Of a stretch of DNA of 64,000 nucleotides, positions 34,591-42,441 are shown piece after piece; within the stretch, counting starts at the first letter, position 1, and each line of letters starts with the position of its first letter. A program made the translations under genes and the position numbers. The notes below the pieces were generated by a model. It ran no database searches and was not told where the DNA came from. It saw nothing but the letters and a program-made list of their open reading frames with translations. The stretch lies in assembly GCF_021245805.1 (NCBI RefSeq), contig NZ_JAJJNF010000008.1:62001-126000 (forward strand), written 5' to 3'. Source of the stretch: Mangrovimonas futianensis (GTDB lineage: Bacteria > Bacteroidota > Bacteroidia > Flavobacteriales > Flavobacteriaceae).

Positions 34591-34678
34591 AGATTTATCT
34601 TTTGTCTTAAGATAATTAATATGCAAAAGGATTGAAAGGGTTTAACTAAGTTTTAAAACGTTATTGATAATTTGACAA

Positions 34679-35371
34679 TTATTGCTGGATATAATTTTGT
34701 AATTCAGATATTTTTTGAGGTGAATTAAACTGACCACCGAAAAAAGTTGTAACCGTAGATGAGGTGTCATCTTTCACGCCTCTAGAAGAAACACATAAAT
34801 GTTTCGCATCAATAATCACAGCCACATCTTCGGTTTCTAAAACCGCTTTGAGCTCATTGGCAATTTGAATGGTGAGTCGTTCTTGAACTTGTGGTCGTTT
34901 GGCATAGTACTGAACTATACGGTTTAATTTGGATAACCCAATTACTTTACCAGAGGAAATATATGCCACATGAGCCTTACCAATAATGGGAACAAAATGG
35001 TGTTCGCAATTGGAGTAAAAACTAATGTTTTTCTCAACCAGCATTTGGTTGTATTGATATTTGTTTTCAAAAAGGGCAACGGAAGGCTTGTTCTTAGGAT
35101 TTAAACCACAAAAAATCTCGTCAACATACATTTTTGCTACTCTTTCGGGAGTGCCTTTCAAAGAATCATCATTAAGATCAAGTCCCAATACATCCATGAT
35201 TTCTTCAAAAAGAATGCTTATTTTTTCTTTCTTCTCTTGGTCTGAAAGTTTGAAAGCGTTAGGTTTCATTGGGGTATCTAAAGAAGTGAACAAATGATCA
35301 TTCCCAATATCTTCCGAATTAAATCCATTTAGATTATGACCATTTTTCTTTAACTGTGTTTTTGTGCTCAT
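34679..35371 (-). CDS. folE: GTP cyclohydrolase I
   Basis: 230 residues. It converts GTP to dihydroneopterin triphosphate, the first step to tetrahydrofolate and pterins. The zinc/catalytic site is formed by YSNCEHHFVPIIGKAHVAY and KHLCVSSRGVKDDTS. The N-terminal ~40 residues are a family-typical extension. Its location among photolyases suits the need for methenyltetrahydrofolate or pterin antenna cofactors; this link is inference. Its start overlaps the upstream unknown gene by 4 bases, so expression is coupled. Confidence 0.95.
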   Translation of the reverse strand: MSTKTQLKKNGHNLNGFNSEDIGNDHLFTSLDTPMKPNAFKLSDQEKKEKISILFEEIMDVLGLDLNDDSLKGTPERVAKMYVDEIFCGLNPKNKPSVALFENKYQYNQMLVEKNISFYSNCEHHFVPIIGKAHVAYISSGKVIGLSKLNRIVQYYAKRPQVQERLTIQIANELKAVLETEDVAVIIDAKHLCVSSRGVKDDTSSTVTTFFGGQFNSPQKISELQNYIQQ

Positions 35372-35799
35372 ACCAAGTTTATAAAGTTATGTTGTTTGTC
35401 ATAGGCTATTTTGGCAGCCATCATTTTTTTTAGAAACCCTTTATTTTCTTTAAAGGTTTTATTGTTGCTGAACTGAATAAATTTTCCTTGAGCATGAATA
35501 CTCATAAATTTAGTTTTATAAATGTGCAACTGATAGTAGGGGATGACCCAAGTGAAATTTTTTAATCCTTTGTTGATATAGATAACAATACCATGTGGTC
35601 TTAGCTCGATATTAGCATAATTGATATCAGAAACCTTGTTTGAATATTGTTGCATATTAGGACTGACCTTTTGAATAATCATTCTTTTTGAACCAATGCC
35701 TCTCATTTTGATTGATTGCCATAATGAAAATGATTTGCCCACAATATCTTCAATTAGAGACTTGTGTTCTTTCTCAAAATATGTGGTGTTTAGGATCAA
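35368..35799 (-). CDS. Unknown protein coupled to folE
   Basis: 143 residues, family not recognised. No signal peptide or membrane segment. The middle is rich in aromatic beta-strand patterns (ANIELRPHGIVIYINKG, FTWVIPYYQLHIYKTK), flanked by helices with basic residues. The start must be TTG at 35799 or later, because TAA precedes it in frame. A -7 box plus an inverted element lie 19-66 bases upstream, so it heads its own transcript with folE, to which it is fused by a 4-base overlap. Confidence 0.7.
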   Translation of the reverse strand: MILNTTYFEKEHKSLIEDIVGKSFSLWQSIKMRGIGSKRMIIQKVSPNMQQYSNKVSDINYANIELRPHGIVIYINKGLKNFTWVIPYYQLHIYKTKFMSIHAQGKFIQFSNNKTFKENKGFLKKMMAAKIAYDKQHNFINLV

Positions 35800-35817
35800 T
35801 TAAATCAAGTTTATAAC

Positions 35818-35865
35818 CAAAGATACAAATTGTTTAACTAAAAAAATAAAAGATTAAACAAAATT
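35818..35865 (-). promoter_or_regulatory. Promoter and shared operator-like element (copy B)
   Basis: Minus-strand -7 box TATCTTTG (35818-35825). Five bases upstream lies TGTTTAA (35831-35837), 16 bases, then TTAAACAAAATT (35854-35865), as read on the plus strand. TGTTTAA and TTAAACA are inverted repeats. The same element, spacing and distance to the -7 box recur before the TetR gene (42233-42280). There is no TTG at the -33 position, so expression may depend on the regulator. Confidence 0.65.
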
Positions 35866-35875
35866 AACAAGACAT

Positions 35876-37411
35876 TTAGTAATCCGCTTGATTTTTGATG
35901 ATGTCTGAGGCTCTTTTTTTAATGGTTTCGACTTGTTTCTTATCCATTTTGTCCAAGATGCTATACATCATTTTCATTCTTTGGTTATCCTGTAATTGCT
36001 TTCTTTTGTCATCTAAAAAATTCCAGTAAAGACTATTAAAGGGGCAAGCATTTTCTTCTGTTTTTTTCTTGTAATCATAATGGCAACCTGTGCAATAATT
36101 ACTCATTTTTTGTATGTAAGATCCCGAAGACACATAAGGTTTCGTTGCAATGTTTCCTCCTTCTGCAAATTGACTCATGCCCCTCGTATTGGGTAGTTGC
36201 ACCCATTCTATGGCATCTGCATATATTCCTAGGTACCAAGCATCTACTTCATCAGGATGAGTTTGGGTAAGTAAAGCATAGTTTCCAGTAATCATCAAGC
36301 GTTGAATGTGGTGGGCATAGGCGTGATCTAATGAATTCTGAATGGTGTTTTTAAGACAGTTCATTTTGGTGTCACCATCCCAAAAGAAGGATGCTAGCTT
36401 GTTGGTGTTATTTAAGTGATTTTCGTTCTTAAATTTTGGCATCATGGCCCAATACATTCCGCGCATATACTCTCGCCATCCTAAAATCTGTCTGATGAAG
36501 CCTTCTATTTGGGATATATCTATGTTTTTTCCATGCTTTCGGTAGTAATTCAAAACGGTATCAATGACATTTTTGGGAGAAATCAATTTTAAATTCAGTG
36601 CAAAGGATAGTCTGCTGTGGAATAAATTTACTTCTTCAGTATTCATGGCATCTTGATAGTCTCCAAAATATTGAAGGAGCTCTTCACAAAAATATTTTAG
36701 CTGATTTAAGGCTTGATTTCTTGTAATGGGATATAAAAATGTTTGGGTAGAAAAGGCACCTATGGTTTTTATTTTGGCCTTTTCAATGTCTTTAAGGACG
36801 ACATCCACATCATTTTTAAAATATTTGCAATGAGGTACTATTGGATTGCCATTCCATGATTTTCGGTTGGATTTGTCATAATTCCATTTACCGCCTTCGG
36901 GTTGATTGTCTCCTACAATAAGAATCTTGTGTTTCTTTCTCATGTATCTATAAAATGTTTCCATGAGATATTGCTTTTTTCCTTTAAAGAATTCTTGAAG
37001 TTCATTTCTATCTGTATAGAAATGTTCGCTAGAAACGCTTTCAGAAGGAATGGCGAGGGATTTACAAATAGATTGTAATTGCTTATCTAAGCGGTGTTCA
37101 TCAGGAAGCTGGTATTCAAATTTATCAAAACCATGCTTTTGGATAAGTGCTCCTAAGTTTTCATCCAGCTTTTGATGGTTATACTTGTCATTTATTTTAT
37201 AATAAATCACATGATGACCTTGAGATTGGAGCGCTTCACAAAACTGTCTCATGGCCGCAAAAAAGCCAATCACTTTTTGAATATGATGGACCACATAGTC
37301 TGTTTCTTGCCTCATTTCAAATAGGCAATAAGTCACCTCTTGGTCAACTTCTTTAAACCAGGAGTGTTTGATATTGAGTTGATCTCCTAAAAGTAGTTTG
37401 AGAGTTTTCAT
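35876..37411 (-). CDS. Cryptochrome/photolyase with Fe-S cluster ((6-4) photolyase-like)
   Basis: 511 residues. The start MKTLKLLLGDQLNIKHSWF is typical of the prokaryotic FeS-BCP/CryPro group (COG3046), whose characterised member repairs (6-4) photoproducts. Four cysteines fit the 4Fe-4S ligands: one in MNCLKNTIQNS and three in YCTGCHYDYKKKTEENACPF. FAD-domain landmarks include FIRQILGWREYMRGMYWAMM, HIQRLMITGNYALLTQTHPD, WYLGIYADAIEWVQLPNTRG and GGNIATKPYVSSG. The stop of the DASH gene directly abuts its ATG, so they are co-transcribed. DNA repair rather than signalling is inferred from the subgroup. Confidence 0.9.
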   Translation of the reverse strand: MKTLKLLLGDQLNIKHSWFKEVDQEVTYCLFEMRQETDYVVHHIQKVIGFFAAMRQFCEALQSQGHHVIYYKINDKYNHQKLDENLGALIQKHGFDKFEYQLPDEHRLDKQLQSICKSLAIPSESVSSEHFYTDRNELQEFFKGKKQYLMETFYRYMRKKHKILIVGDNQPEGGKWNYDKSNRKSWNGNPIVPHCKYFKNDVDVVLKDIEKAKIKTIGAFSTQTFLYPITRNQALNQLKYFCEELLQYFGDYQDAMNTEEVNLFHSRLSFALNLKLISPKNVIDTVLNYYRKHGKNIDISQIEGFIRQILGWREYMRGMYWAMMPKFKNENHLNNTNKLASFFWDGDTKMNCLKNTIQNSLDHAYAHHIQRLMITGNYALLTQTHPDEVDAWYLGIYADAIEWVQLPNTRGMSQFAEGGNIATKPYVSSGSYIQKMSNYCTGCHYDYKKKTEENACPFNSLYWNFLDDKRKQLQDNQRMKMMYSILDKMDKKQVETIKKRASDIIKNQADY

Positions 37412-38722
37412 TTATATTGGAGTTCGTTCTAACCAGAGATTTTGGTAGGTTTCCTGAGGGTCGTATCGTTCGGCTTGAAGCTTGACATTGAATTCGCGGT
37501 TTCTTGGATCGTTGCCTACACCTGATAGGTACATCCAGTTGCCATAATTGCTGTGGACGTCATAATCAAGTAACAAGGATTCAAAGTAAGATGCCCCAAT
37601 ACGCCAATCTAAATTCAAGGTTTTGGCAAAGTAAGACGCTACATTTTGCCTTCCACGATTACTCATCCAGCCAGTTTGTTTTAATTCTAACATGTTGGCA
37701 TTTACAAAAGCTTCTGGAGTCTTAGCATGAATCCACTCATTGATTAAATCCCAATCTTGTTTCCAAACATAGCCTTGTTGAAGAATTCCATGGATGCGAA
37801 ATATAGAATTACCATATTTTAAGGAGACATATTTGAAAAAGTCTCTCCAGATGAGTTCGAAAATTAACCAATAGGTGGAATCATTTTTGGTATGTAACTT
37901 TTCAAACTTTTTCACATTCCAATAGATCATTTTTGGGCTTATAGAACCATTTGCTAACCACGGCGAAAATTTCGAACTATAATCAGCTCCCAATAGACAA
38001 TTTCTCGTTTTTTTATAGGTTTTTATTGTTTCGTTTTGAAATAAATATTGCTCAAGTCTGTTTAATGCCGAAGTCTCTCCACCTTGAAATGGAAAGGCAG
38101 TAAGCGAATGTTGTTCAAAATCTTCAAAACCCAATTCCCATAGGGTGGGTATTGGCGTGTCCTTTTTAATAATTGTACAGCTCTCGTTTTTGGTTTCTAT
38201 CAGGGGGCGAATAGATGCCGTTTTTTCTATCCGTTTTCTAAAATCTGTAAAAACTCGCGGGACGGATTCAACCTCAAATGGCAGGTCTTCGGGATGAAAT
38301 AGGAACTGACTGTAGAAGGTATGGAATATGACTGAATGGGGTATGTTTCTTTTTAATTCATTTATAACTGCTTGCTCTTCTGAAGTCCATTCATTTTGAT
38401 AATACATGTCTGATATCGAAAATTCTTTGATCAAATCAGGAATAATCGTTTCTGGTTTTTTATGATAAACCAAAAGTGTAATACCCAAAGTTGCTAGGTT
38501 TTTCTTTAAATCTGTAACAGTTTCTAAAAGAAATTTTGCTCGAAACTTGCCAGTTTTTTGAAATCCGAATGCCGTGTCTCTGTAGTGTCTGGGGTCAAAG
38601 CAATAAACGGCAATAACGTTTTGGTGATTTTCACAAGCTTGCTTTAAAGAAGCGTTATCATGAATTCTTAAATTATTGGTAAACCAAACTAGGCCGTATT
38701 TCGATTTTTGTTTCTTCTGCAT
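37412..38722 (-). CDS. DASH family cryptochrome
   Basis: 436 residues, the CryDASH branch that repairs pyrimidine dimers mainly in single-stranded DNA and binds FAD and a folate antenna. Landmarks: GLVWFTNNLRIHDNASLKQA, FSPWLANGSISPKMIYW, LIFELIWRDFFKYVSLK, GWMSNRGRQNVASYFAKTL, DYDVHSNYGNWMYLSGVGND and the DASH-typical ending AERYDPQETY. Its first 34 bases overlap the end of the DUF2256 gene, and its stop abuts the Fe-S photolyase start. Confidence 0.92.
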   Translation of the reverse strand: MQKKQKSKYGLVWFTNNLRIHDNASLKQACENHQNVIAVYCFDPRHYRDTAFGFQKTGKFRAKFLLETVTDLKKNLATLGITLLVYHKKPETIIPDLIKEFSISDMYYQNEWTSEEQAVINELKRNIPHSVIFHTFYSQFLFHPEDLPFEVESVPRVFTDFRKRIEKTASIRPLIETKNESCTIIKKDTPIPTLWELGFEDFEQHSLTAFPFQGGETSALNRLEQYLFQNETIKTYKKTRNCLLGADYSSKFSPWLANGSISPKMIYWNVKKFEKLHTKNDSTYWLIFELIWRDFFKYVSLKYGNSIFRIHGILQQGYVWKQDWDLINEWIHAKTPEAFVNANMLELKQTGWMSNRGRQNVASYFAKTLNLDWRIGASYFESLLLDYDVHSNYGNWMYLSGVGNDPRNREFNVKLQAERYDPQETYQNLWLERTPI

Positions 38723-38832
38723 TTTTCACTACAATAGATTACATCGTTCCAGTGGTGTTCCCATTTTTTTCTCCAAGTGAATGGGCGATTGCAAATAGGG
38801 CATATTTTTTCTGGAAGGTGTTGTTTTTTCAT
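38689..38832 (-). CDS. DUF2256 small zinc-ribbon protein
   Basis: 47 residues: MKKQHLPEKICPICNRPF, then TWRKKWEHHWNDVIYCSEKC and a basic tail. CPIC (Cys11, Cys14) and CSEKC (Cys34, Cys38) form a four-cysteine zinc ribbon. The pattern is that of DUF2256, a family often encoded beside cryptochromes and photolyases; its function is unknown. Its ATG overlaps the stop of the upstream NAD(P)-binding gene (ATGA), and its tail overlaps the DASH cryptochrome by 34 bases in another frame. The 4-base coupling and conserved motif make it a real gene that size-based gene calling can miss. Confidence 0.88.
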   Translation of the reverse strand: MKKQHLPEKICPICNRPFTWRKKWEHHWNDVIYCSEKCRRNKNRNTA

Positions 38833-40250
38833 GTTGCTACAAGCCTTCTTATCATACCGTTAAAAATAAAACCATGAAAGGGAAGTACCGCATACCAATA
38901 TAGCCGTCCGGCTATGCCTCTAGGCCTAAAGGTTGCAGTTTGTTTTAATATGTTTTCTTCAATTTTAAATTCCAACCAGGCTTCACCAGGAAGTTTCATT
39001 TCTGCATAAAGTAGAAGCTTTTGTTTGGTTCTGTCTGCATAAATGACGCGCCAAAAATCCAGAGCATCTCCTGCATGCAAGTTGTAAGGATTCGTTCTGC
39101 CACGTCGTAAACCTATGCCGCCAACTAATTTGTCTAGATACCCTCTAATCTTCCATAAAAAATTACCATAATACCAACCTTGGTTTCCGCCAATGGCCCA
39201 AATTTTATCGATGGTTTTGTCGGTATTGGAGACATGTGCCTCTTTATAATCTTTAAAGCAGCCATATTTAGGGACATTAATATATTTATAAAGATTTTTT
39301 TTCAATCGTCCGCTGCTTACCATGGAATCTTTCCAACTTGAAACAATGGTGTTTTGTTCTATTTTCTCAAAAGCCAATGACACAGCTTCTTTATAGGAAA
39401 TGGGATGAATATCAAGAAGTTCATTTATTTGACTGGGTTTGCCAATTATTTGAACACTCATGCTATCGACCAAAGAAGTCGCTAATTTGTATGAAGTAGA
39501 GGTTACAAAATAAAGCCAGTAGGAGGAAAGCTTTGGAGTCATGACTGGAACGGTCCAAATATGACGATTCAATTCCCTTACCTCGGCAAACTGTAGCAAC
39601 ATGTTTTTATAAGTCAGAATTTCTGGACCGAAAATATCATAAGAATGATTGTAAAGTTTTTCATTGCCCAAAGCTTTTGACAGATACGACATAACATCTC
39701 TTACTGCCAGCGGTTGTGTTTTAGTGTGAAGCCACTTGGGAGCAATCATCACGGGAAGTTTTTCTACTAAATCTCTTATGATTTCAAAGGAAGAACTACC
39801 AGAACCAACGATAATTCCTGCTTTGAAAATAGTAGTAGCAAAAGTGCCTGATTTGAGAATGTCTTCAACTTGCTTTCTCGATCTTAGATGTTTTGAAAGT
39901 TTTTCCTCATTGGTAATTCCACTTAAATAAATAACTTGCTGGCACTGGGTTTTTTCTACTCGTGATTTAAAATTTTCGGCACAAGTCATTTCCATTTTTT
40001 CAAAATCTTTGGAAGAATTTGACATGGAATGAATCAGATAGTAGGCAGCATCAATGTCTTCAGGAATGTTTTGTAAGGTCTCTTTTTTTAGGAAATCAAC
40101 TTCTACAAAACTGACGTATTCTTCATCCAAAGTTTCATCTGCTCGCAAACGGTCACGAACAGCGCAAACCACATGGTGCCCCTCATTAATCAAAATAGGA
40201 ATGAGTCGCTTACCTATATACCCGGTTGCCCCCGTGACCAGTACTTTCAT
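38829..40250 (-). CDS. NAD(P)-binding SDR-type protein with DUF2867 domain
   Basis: 473 residues. The N-terminal half is an extended/atypical SDR (MKVLVTGATGYIGKRLIPIL; AYYLIHSMSNSSKDFEKME; VIYLSGITN). The C-terminal ~160 residues are DUF2867 (WAIGGNQGWYYGNFLWKIRG, NLHAGDALDFWRV, GEAWLEFKIEEN, FRPRGIAGRLYWYAVLPFH), a START-like lipid or pigment-binding region. Such proteins commonly neighbour photolyase genes. Substrate unknown. It overlaps the ABC1 kinase gene upstream by 4 bases and DUF2256 downstream by 4 bases. Confidence 0.87.
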   Translation of the reverse strand: MKVLVTGATGYIGKRLIPILINEGHHVVCAVRDRLRADETLDEEYVSFVEVDFLKKETLQNIPEDIDAAYYLIHSMSNSSKDFEKMEMTCAENFKSRVEKTQCQQVIYLSGITNEEKLSKHLRSRKQVEDILKSGTFATTIFKAGIIVGSGSSSFEIIRDLVEKLPVMIAPKWLHTKTQPLAVRDVMSYLSKALGNEKLYNHSYDIFGPEILTYKNMLLQFAEVRELNRHIWTVPVMTPKLSSYWLYFVTSTSYKLATSLVDSMSVQIIGKPSQINELLDIHPISYKEAVSLAFEKIEQNTIVSSWKDSMVSSGRLKKNLYKYINVPKYGCFKDYKEAHVSNTDKTIDKIWAIGGNQGWYYGNFLWKIRGYLDKLVGGIGLRRGRTNPYNLHAGDALDFWRVIYADRTKQKLLLYAEMKLPGEAWLEFKIEENILKQTATFRPRGIAGRLYWYAVLPFHGFIFNGMIRRLVAT

Positions 40251-41554
40251 TTAAAAAACGTCTTGATTTTTACATTCTGGGATTTTAAATCAAACATCAG
40301 GTTGTAAAGGCCAAAAAAGGTTCGGTTTATATAAATAAAATGCTCTGAACCTCTATTTCCATTCATTTTTCTTATCTGGGTGTTTTTGGCATATTTCTCA
40401 CCTAAGGCTGCTATTTGATTAAAGAAATCGGCATTTGAAAAATCAAAGGTTTCCTCTTGAATGGGTTGGGTAAACAGACTGAGCATTTCATAAAACATTT
40501 GACTGAAAAATTCTATTTCTTTTGGTCCGTCTTCAGGTTTTAAAATCTCCAATTCATAAAGTTTATCCTTAAAAAACTCAGGATTGTTTAAATTGTGTGG
40601 TTCAGCCAATTCAAAATAAGGAACATAAAAGTCTTCAGGAATGGTTTTAATACATCCAAAATCTAAAACCACTAAATCTCCTTCATTTGAAACCAAAAAG
40701 TTTCCTGGATGCGGATCGGCATGTACCTTTTTTAAAACATGAATTTGATACATGTAAAAATCCCAAAGGGCTTGCCCCAATTGGTTTGACAATTCTTGAT
40801 TTTGATTGTGTTTTACAAAATCTGAGAGATGCTCACCATTCATGTAATCCATCGTTATGATGCGATTGGATGACAATTCTTCGTAATAATTGGGGAATTT
40901 TAAATGTGGAATATGCATGCAAGCCTCGGCCATTTCTCTACTTTGGCGTAATTCCAATTCGTAATTGGTTTCTTCAAGGAGCTTATTTTCTACTTCCTTA
41001 AAATACTTGTCAGAGTCTTTCCCTTTGATGTTAAACATTTTAATCGCTATGGGTTTAACCATAGCCAAGTCAGAAGATATGCTTTCTGCGACTCCAGGGT
41101 ATTGAATTTTCACAGCTAATTTTTTCCCGTCTTTTTCGGCTTCATGCACTTGGCCAATACTGGCTGCATTGACAGAATTGGGATTGAAGGAGTCAAATAA
41201 ATCTTCTGGCGATTTTCCAAAATAGGACTTAAACGTTTTGTTTACCAAAGGAGCGGAGAGTGGAGGAACTGAAAACTGAGCCAATGAAAATTGCTCCACA
41301 TAAGCTCTTGGTAAGATGTTCTTCTCCATACTAAGCATTTGGGCTACTTTTAAAGCACTTCCTTTTAATTGCTTTAAACTATCATAGATGTCCTCGGCAT
41401 TATTTTTATCTAAATTCTCTCTGGCCTCTTCTTCGGTCTTGGTGATTTTATCTCCATAGTATTTGAGATAGTTAACACCTACTTTCGCGCCCGTAGAAAC
41501 AAGCTTTCCGGCTCGTTGTATTTTACTGGTAGGGATATGATCTATGGTTTTCAT
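40247..41554 (-). CDS. ABC1/AarF (UbiB-like) atypical kinase
   Basis: 435 residues. The UbiB-type kinase-like fold has the N-terminal KxGQ-region counterpart (LKGSALKVAQMLSMEKNILP), the invariant lysine in KLAVKIQYPGV, and HVLKKVHADPHPGNFLV and VVLDFGCIK for the catalytic and metal-binding residues. Members support quinone biosynthesis or lipid handling; some plant members are light-stress linked. It is soluble, without the C-terminal membrane helices of UbiB. It starts 7 bases after the TetR-type gene's stop and overlaps the SDR gene by 4 bases. Confidence 0.87.
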   Translation of the reverse strand: MKTIDHIPTSKIQRAGKLVSTGAKVGVNYLKYYGDKITKTEEEARENLDKNNAEDIYDSLKQLKGSALKVAQMLSMEKNILPRAYVEQFSLAQFSVPPLSAPLVNKTFKSYFGKSPEDLFDSFNPNSVNAASIGQVHEAEKDGKKLAVKIQYPGVAESISSDLAMVKPIAIKMFNIKGKDSDKYFKEVENKLLEETNYELELRQSREMAEACMHIPHLKFPNYYEELSSNRIITMDYMNGEHLSDFVKHNQNQELSNQLGQALWDFYMYQIHVLKKVHADPHPGNFLVSNEGDLVVLDFGCIKTIPEDFYVPYFELAEPHNLNNPEFFKDKLYELEILKPEDGPKEIEFFSQMFYEMLSLFTQPIQEETFDFSNADFFNQIAALGEKYAKNTQIRKMNGNRGSEHFIYINRTFFGLYNLMFDLKSQNVKIKTFFK

Positions 41555-41561
41555 ATGGTGC

Positions 41562-42218
41562 TTATTTCATGGGCATTTTTTCTTTAAAAAGAAATTTCCC
41601 GAGGTCTACAATGCTTTTTAGTGGCGTGGTATCTAGAATATCAAAGCTGGTATTCACAGATTTTTCTATAAAAATATCTGTTTTTTCAAATGCTTTGGAA
41701 GTGTCTTCCATCCAGAATTTCATCGTTAAAAGTAATTGTACCCATGCCGATTCACCGATAAAGTGTTTCTTTGCTTTTTCAATTCTTTCTTCTTTAAAAT
41801 CTAGGGTTTCAATTTCTAGGGACTCTATGTAATCAATAAAGGTTTCTCTTAAAGCTGATAGGCACTTTAAATTTTTAAGATTGTTTTTGTGTTTATTGAG
41901 GGCATAGGTTACATAGCTTCTATTTGCTGTTAAATTTTCGAAAAAAGTAAAGTAAAAGCTAAGTAATTTGGTTCGAGCATCGTACGTATCATACTCCTTA
42001 CTAGAGGCTAATGTTGCGAGTGTTTGTATCGCAAACTGGTTAAAAATCTCTTTTTCCAGAGCTTCAAAAGAACTAAAGTGTTGATAAAATTCAGATTCAT
42101 CAATGTTGTGCTCTTTCCCAAATTTATGTACCGAAGTGGGTTCTTTTCCAAATTCAAGTACATAATCCATATAGGCATCTATTAAATGCATCATGGTTAT
42201 TTTCTTTTTTTTTGCCAT
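41562..42218 (-). CDS. TetR/AcrR family transcriptional regulator
   Basis: 218 residues. The N-terminal helix-turn-helix is in TSVHKFGKEHNIDESEFYQHFSSFEALEKEIF (about residues 27-59; recognition helix around ESEFYQHF), followed by an all-helical ligand domain without recognisable family. It is the first gene of the photolyase-containing operon, and an inverted element lies in its own promoter (42246-42280) with a copy before the folE unit. The likely role is autoregulation and control of the island. The inducer is unknown; light itself would need a chromophore, for which I see no motif. Confidence 0.82.
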   Translation of the reverse strand: MAKKKKITMMHLIDAYMDYVLEFGKEPTSVHKFGKEHNIDESEFYQHFSSFEALEKEIFNQFAIQTLATLASSKEYDTYDARTKLLSFYFTFFENLTANRSYVTYALNKHKNNLKNLKCLSALRETFIDYIESLEIETLDFKEERIEKAKKHFIGESAWVQLLLTMKFWMEDTSKAFEKTDIFIEKSVNTSFDILDTTPLKSIVDLGKFLFKEKMPMK

Positions 42219-42232
42219 TCCAATGTTTTTAG

Positions 42233-42280
42233 TAAAATTACAAAATGTTTAATTGTTATTAAAATAAGTTAAACAAAATT
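42233..42280 (-). promoter_or_regulatory. Promoter and shared operator-like element (copy A)
   Basis: The -7-like box TAATTTTA (7 of 8 to TAnnTTTG, minus strand, 42233-42240) is followed after 5 bases by TGTTTAA (42246-42252), 16 bases, then TTAAACAAAATT (42269-42280), as read on the plus strand. The right half also forms GTTAAA-CAAAA-TTTAAC. Same architecture as copy B at 35818-35865. Confidence 0.65.
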
Positions 42281-42407
42281 TAACTCAAAATGCTATTTTA
42301 AAGCTTATTCTATGATTTTAGTTTCTTTAATTTCTTTAAAAATCCAGTAGACCCCAAAAGAATTACCTTTTTCTTAACAAAATAGTGAGTCGTATTTTTT
42401 GTAATTT

Positions 42408-42415
42408 TATATTTG
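42408..42415 (+). promoter_or_regulatory. Candidate -7 element for the DUF2911 gene
   Basis: TATATTTG fits TAnnTTTG; it ends 26 bases before the ATG at 42442. No TTG at the standard spacing. Confidence 0.45.
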
Positions 42416-42441
42416 TTAACAATAATTTTAACTAATTAGAA

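Noticed and set aside
34591..34626. TTG start 12 codons upstream for the MscS-type channel
   Set aside because: The extra residues are polar and unlike a channel N-terminus; the ATG at 34590 directly precedes the first membrane helix.
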